This document shows, piece by piece, positions 61,593 through 64,000 of a stretch of 64,000 nucleotides of DNA. The notes under the pieces are model-generated. The model was not told the DNA's origin, ran no database searches, and saw nothing but the letters and a program-made list of their open reading frames with translations. This stretch comes from Asanoa sp040654855 (GTDB lineage: Bacteria; Actinomycetota; Actinomycetes; Mycobacteriales; Micromonosporaceae). A program made the position numbers and the translations under genes. Position 1 is the first letter of the stretch, and every line of letters starts with the position of its first letter. The stretch spans positions 22,191 to 86,190 of the forward strand of contig NZ_JBFAIU010000002.1 of NCBI RefSeq assembly GCF_040654855.1. Reading direction: 5' to 3'.

Positions 61593-62007
61593 CGAGCGTG
61601 CCGAGTCGGGCGATGTTGGCGGCCTCGTCCGGGTCCGGGGCCGGCGTGTCCAGGAAGGCGGCGAGGACCTCGACCGCTACGTCGGGAGCCAGGCGTTTCA
61701 GGCTCATCGCCAGGACGTTCGCGTCGTTCCACTTGCGGGCGCCGGCGGCGATCCAGGGATCCCAGGCCAGGGCGGCGCGGACGCCCGTGACCTTGTTCGC
61801 GGCGATCGCCGTGCCCGTGCCGGTCCAGCAGAGGACGACGCCCAGGTCGGCCGTGCCGTCGGCGACCGCCCGGCCCACCGCGGCGCCGATGTCGGGCCAC
61901 TGCTGGTCGCCCGTCACGTCGACGATCTCGATGCCCCGGTCGCCGAGCGACTGCTGGACGGCCCGTGTGGTCTCGTTCGCGTCGTCGGCTCCGTACGCCA
62001 CCCGCAT
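61585..62007 (-). CDS. RpiB/LacA/LacB-family sugar-phosphate isomerase
   Basis: 140 residues. MRVAYGADDANETTRAVQQS opens the RpiB fold; the active-site loop is LGVVLCWTGTGTAIAANKVT, with RAALAWD following, and it ends near KWNDANVLAMSLKRL. RpiB interconverts ribose-5-phosphate and ribulose-5-phosphate; relatives act on allose-6-phosphate or erythrulose-4-phosphate. The substrate is uncertain. It overlaps the GNAT gene and follows the phosphatase gene by 10 bp. Confidence 0.9.
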   Translation of the reverse strand: MRVAYGADDANETTRAVQQSLGDRGIEIVDVTGDQQWPDIGAAVGRAVADGTADLGVVLCWTGTGTAIAANKVTGVRAALAWDPWIAAGARKWNDANVLAMSLKRLAPDVAVEVLAAFLDTPAPDPDEAANIARLGTLDG

Positions 62008-62017
62008 ACCGCCCACC

Positions 62018-62746
62018 CTACGGGGCGAGCAGCCGGGCCCTCAGCCCGGCCACCAGCGCGTCGTCCGCGCCGAGGTGGTCGCGGGCATAGTCGTGCACCG
62101 ATCCGTACCTGGCCGCCAGCTCCTTGAGCGTCAGGCGCATCGCGTCCGCGGGGGCGCGGCCGTAGGCCGGCCAGGTGATCGCCGGGTTGGCCGGGTTGGC
62201 CTGCCAGTCCGCGATGAACTTCGGCGCGGCCGCCTCCGTCAGCGCGTAGTCCGCGATGATGTCCTCGTCGTCCACGCCGACCAGGGCGAGGATCAGCGCG
62301 GCCAGCAGCCCCGTGCGGTCCTTGCCCGCCGCGCAGTGGATCACCACGGGCGTGCTGCGGGCGGCGGCGATCACGGCCAGCGCCTGGCCGATCTCGACGA
62401 CGCCGTCGGCCAGGACCTCCGCGTTGCGGTCGGCGAGGAAGCGCACCGGCTCGATCTCGGGAGCGATGGTCGCCTGCTTGTACGGGCGGTGCTCGATCGA
62501 GAGGTTGTAGTAGGCGAGACCGTCGTACTCGGGTACCCGGCCGCGCCGCGCCACCTCCTCCGGGTAGCGCAGGTCGACCACCGTGCGTACGCCCAGCGTC
62601 TGGAACTTCACCCAGTCGGCGCCGGCGAGCTTGCCCAGCCCGTCGGAGCGGTAGAGCCGGCCCCAGCGGGTGACGCCTCCGTCCGATGTGGAGTAGCCGC
62701 CGACGTCGCGGAAGTTGTGCAGCCGGTCGAACGCGATGTGCCTCAT
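62018..62746 (-). CDS. Tyrosine-protein phosphatase (Y_phosphatase3 type)
   Basis: 242 residues. The P-loop VVIHCAAGKDRTGLLAALI carries nucleophile Cys138 and the conserved Arg. NFRDVGGYSTSDGG at the start and RTVVDLRYPEEVAR are typical of the dual-specificity, MptpB/LipA-like group, which acts on tyrosine and phosphoinositide phosphates. No signal peptide. ATG 62746 overlaps the end of the DHFR-like gene by 4 bp (ATGA). Confidence 0.92.
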   Translation of the reverse strand: MRHIAFDRLHNFRDVGGYSTSDGGVTRWGRLYRSDGLGKLAGADWVKFQTLGVRTVVDLRYPEEVARRGRVPEYDGLAYYNLSIEHRPYKQATIAPEIEPVRFLADRNAEVLADGVVEIGQALAVIAAARSTPVVIHCAAGKDRTGLLAALILALVGVDDEDIIADYALTEAAAPKFIADWQANPANPAITWPAYGRAPADAMRLTLKELAARYGSVHDYARDHLGADDALVAGLRARLLAP

Positions 62747-63300
62747 GTGGACACCGTGAACCGCAGGGAGGTGCGCGCGCCGACCTCGAAAACCCGTTCC
62801 TTGCGCAGGCCCAGCGCGGCCAGGTCGGTGTCGGGCTCGAACAGCCGCCGGCCGCCGCCGAGCAGCACCGGCATGATGTCCAGCCGCAGCTCGTCGACCA
62901 GCCCCCGGGTGAGCAGCTGGTGGCCGAGGTCGACGCCGCCGACGACGGTGACGGCCCGGTCGCCGGCCGCCGCCTTCGCCGCCGCGACCGCGGGCTCGAC
63001 GCCGTCCGTGACGAACGTGAACGTGAGCTTGTCGCTCTCCCGTGGGTGGGCGGCCGGCGGGTGATGGGTGACGACGAAGATCGGAACCTGGAACTCGTAC
63101 GCGCCGGCGTAGCCGTCCGGGTCGCCCATCGCGAACGTCCGCCGCCCCATGAGCACGGCGCCGGTCTCGTCGACCAGCTCTGTCATGTAGTGCGTCGGGC
63201 GCAGCTCGGCCAGGTCCGGGTAGAGCGCCGCGGCGCTGCCTTCCGCGTCCTCGACGTAACCGTCGACCGACACGGTCATTCCGAAGATCACCCTGGTCAC
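62743..63300 (-). CDS. Dihydrofolate reductase-family (RibD C-terminal) protein
   Basis: 185 residues. MTRVIFGMTVSVDGYVEDAE, then AVLMGRRTFAMGDPDGYAGA, VTVVGGVDLGHQLLTRGLVD and ELRLDIMPVLLGGGRRLF: the RibD_C fold common in actinobacteria, NADPH-binding, substrate unknown. GTG 63300 is the start. First gene of a four-gene minus-strand operon (this gene, phosphatase, RpiB-like, GNAT). Confidence 0.92.
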   Translation of the reverse strand: MTRVIFGMTVSVDGYVEDAEGSAAALYPDLAELRPTHYMTELVDETGAVLMGRRTFAMGDPDGYAGAYEFQVPIFVVTHHPPAAHPRESDKLTFTFVTDGVEPAVAAAKAAAGDRAVTVVGGVDLGHQLLTRGLVDELRLDIMPVLLGGGRRLFEPDTDLAALGLRKERVFEVGARTSLRFTVST

Positions 63301-63452
63301 GGGGTCGAACCTACCAGCGGGCCGCCCGGCTCCGTACGAGGACGGATCGCGGGTACGGCGGGTGGCGTACCCGATGAGCCGTTGCGCGGCGGACGCCTCA
63401 TGCCGGTGCCGCCGCGAGGCTGAAGCAACACTTCTCAGGAGGGACGGACGTC

Positions 63453-63929
63453 ATGACAACGGTCGCCATCGCCGCCCAGCGCCGGCTCACGGACCTGCTC
63501 GCCCGGCACAGCATCGACATCCTCCGGGTCAGCCTCGGCCTGGTCTTCCTCGGCTTCGGGGTGCTCAAGTTCTTCCCGGGCGCCAGCCCGGCCGAGGCCC
63601 TGGTCGCCCGCACGATCGACGCGCTCAGCTTCGGACTCGTCAGCGGCACCGGCGCGGTGGTGCTCTGCGCGGTCGCCGAGTGCTTCATCGGCATCACGCT
63701 GATCACCGGCCGGCTGCTCAAGACCGGGCTCGTCGTCCTGGCCGGGTCCCTGGTCGGGATCATGTCACCGATTCTGCTGTTCTTCACCGACCTGTTCCCT
63801 GGCACGCCGACCATCGAGGGGCAGTATGTGGCGAAGGACATCGTGCTCGCCGCCGCCGGGCTCGTCGTCGCGGCCCGTGCCCTCGGGGCCCGGCTCGTGC
63901 CGCCGGCGACCCGCGCCGCCGTCGACTAG
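63453..63929 (+). CDS. DoxX-like membrane protein
   Basis: 158 residues with four hydrophobic helices: ILRVSLGLVFLGFGVLKFFP, VVLCAVAECFIGITLITGRL, LKTGLVVLAGSLVGIMSPIL and DIVLAAAGLVVAARALG. DoxX/YkgB type: helix-1 motif GLVFLGFGVLKFFPG. AGGAGGGACGG lies before ATG 63453. Possible role in quinone-linked redox or sulfur metabolism, as for other DoxX proteins, unproven here. It is followed 17 bp later by a glycosyltransferase gene. Confidence 0.85.
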   Translation: MTTVAIAAQRRLTDLLARHSIDILRVSLGLVFLGFGVLKFFPGASPAEALVARTIDALSFGLVSGTGAVVLCAVAECFIGITLITGRLLKTGLVVLAGSLVGIMSPILLFFTDLFPGTPTIEGQYVAKDIVLAAAGLVVAARALGARLVPPATRAAVD

Positions 63930-63946
63930 AGAGAAGGACGCACCCG

Positions 63947-64000
63947 TGCGGATCCTGTTCGTCGCAGCACCGCTGATCGGCCACCTCTACCCGATGGTTC
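63947..64000 (+). CDS. Glycosyltransferase (UGT/MGT type), N-terminus only
   Basis: GTG 63947 with GAGAAGGACG upstream begins RILFVAAPLIGHLYPMV, the first strand and GH-x-x-P motif of macrolide/UGT-type glycosyltransferases. The window ends after 18 codons. Confidence 0.75.

Noticed and set aside
1..64000. CRISPR arrays, rRNA genes, replication origin
   Set aside because: No regularly spaced repeats, conserved rRNA segments or DnaA-box clusters were seen on reading.

Overview
The window is 64 kb of very GC-rich DNA with strong third-position G/C codon bias, GTG and TTG starts beside ATG, F420-type LLM oxidoreductase, VanW, Flp-pilin-like and many TetR/AraC/LacI genes. This points to a filamentous actinomycete, most probably of the Micromonosporaceae (Actinoplanes/Micromonospora/Asanoa type). 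The genus is an inference from style and gene content. No rRNA, convincing tRNA, CRISPR array or replication origin was seen. Both ends cut a gene: a WYL regulator on the left and a glycosyltransferase on the right.

Layout. 1-4000: WYL regulator, epoxide hydrolase, NmrA-type reductase, winged-helix (HTH_42) protein. 4000-5730: decayed WD40 and membrane-protein remnants around a GlcG/HbpS-like gene. 5734-28790: the coherent core, a carbohydrate-use locus. It holds a GH38 alpha-mannosidase with a coupled parvulin-like gene, a Gfo/Idh/MocA oxidoreductase, two PhyH-type dioxygenases each facing an AraC regulator or hydrolase-AraC pair, a sugar ABC importer (lipoprotein plus two permeases, no ATPase) in one operon with a 1186-residue GH10 enzyme carrying several carbohydrate-binding modules, a LacI regulator, and a divergent pair of glycosidases: an unassigned (alpha/alpha)6-type enzyme overlapping a GH2 beta-mannosidase. 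The palindrome TGGACCGGTCCA occurs twice before the oxidoreductase-GH38 operon and, with a near copy, twice in the LacI/glycosidase intergenic region. It is the likely LacI operator joining these transcripts into one regulon.

28800-36136: a gene graveyard (YtkA-like, IS256, ISL3, S9 peptidase and RidA remnants) interspersed with two methyltransferases, a VanW protein and an SDR. 36321-41735: TetR regulators, an ABC-2 exporter with a 42-codon upstream ORF, an SDR/TetR pair sharing three copies of an operator, a UPF0126 channel-like protein and a hydrolase. 41813-43170: a 16-bp perfect palindrome, then an ATPase fragment spliced to a frameshifted metallopeptidase fragment and an IS5 remnant. 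43265-52063: lipoprotein, HIT protein, LLM oxidoreductase, MFS/ArsR pair, a pilin-like micropeptide, GXWXG/DUF4334 protein, GH13 enzyme. 52390-64000: more relics, hydrolase/TetR, an orphan cytochrome c oxidase subunit I, a secreted metallophosphoesterase, a junction where four truncated genes meet (TetR, DUF4267, EAL, PTS enzyme I), and a compact minus-strand cluster (GNAT, RpiB-like, tyrosine phosphatase, DHFR-like).

Taken together, the core imports and breaks down mannose- and xylose-containing plant or fungal glycans under LacI and AraC control, while the flanks are recombination-prone accessory DNA. All functions are from sequence reading; no database search was run.
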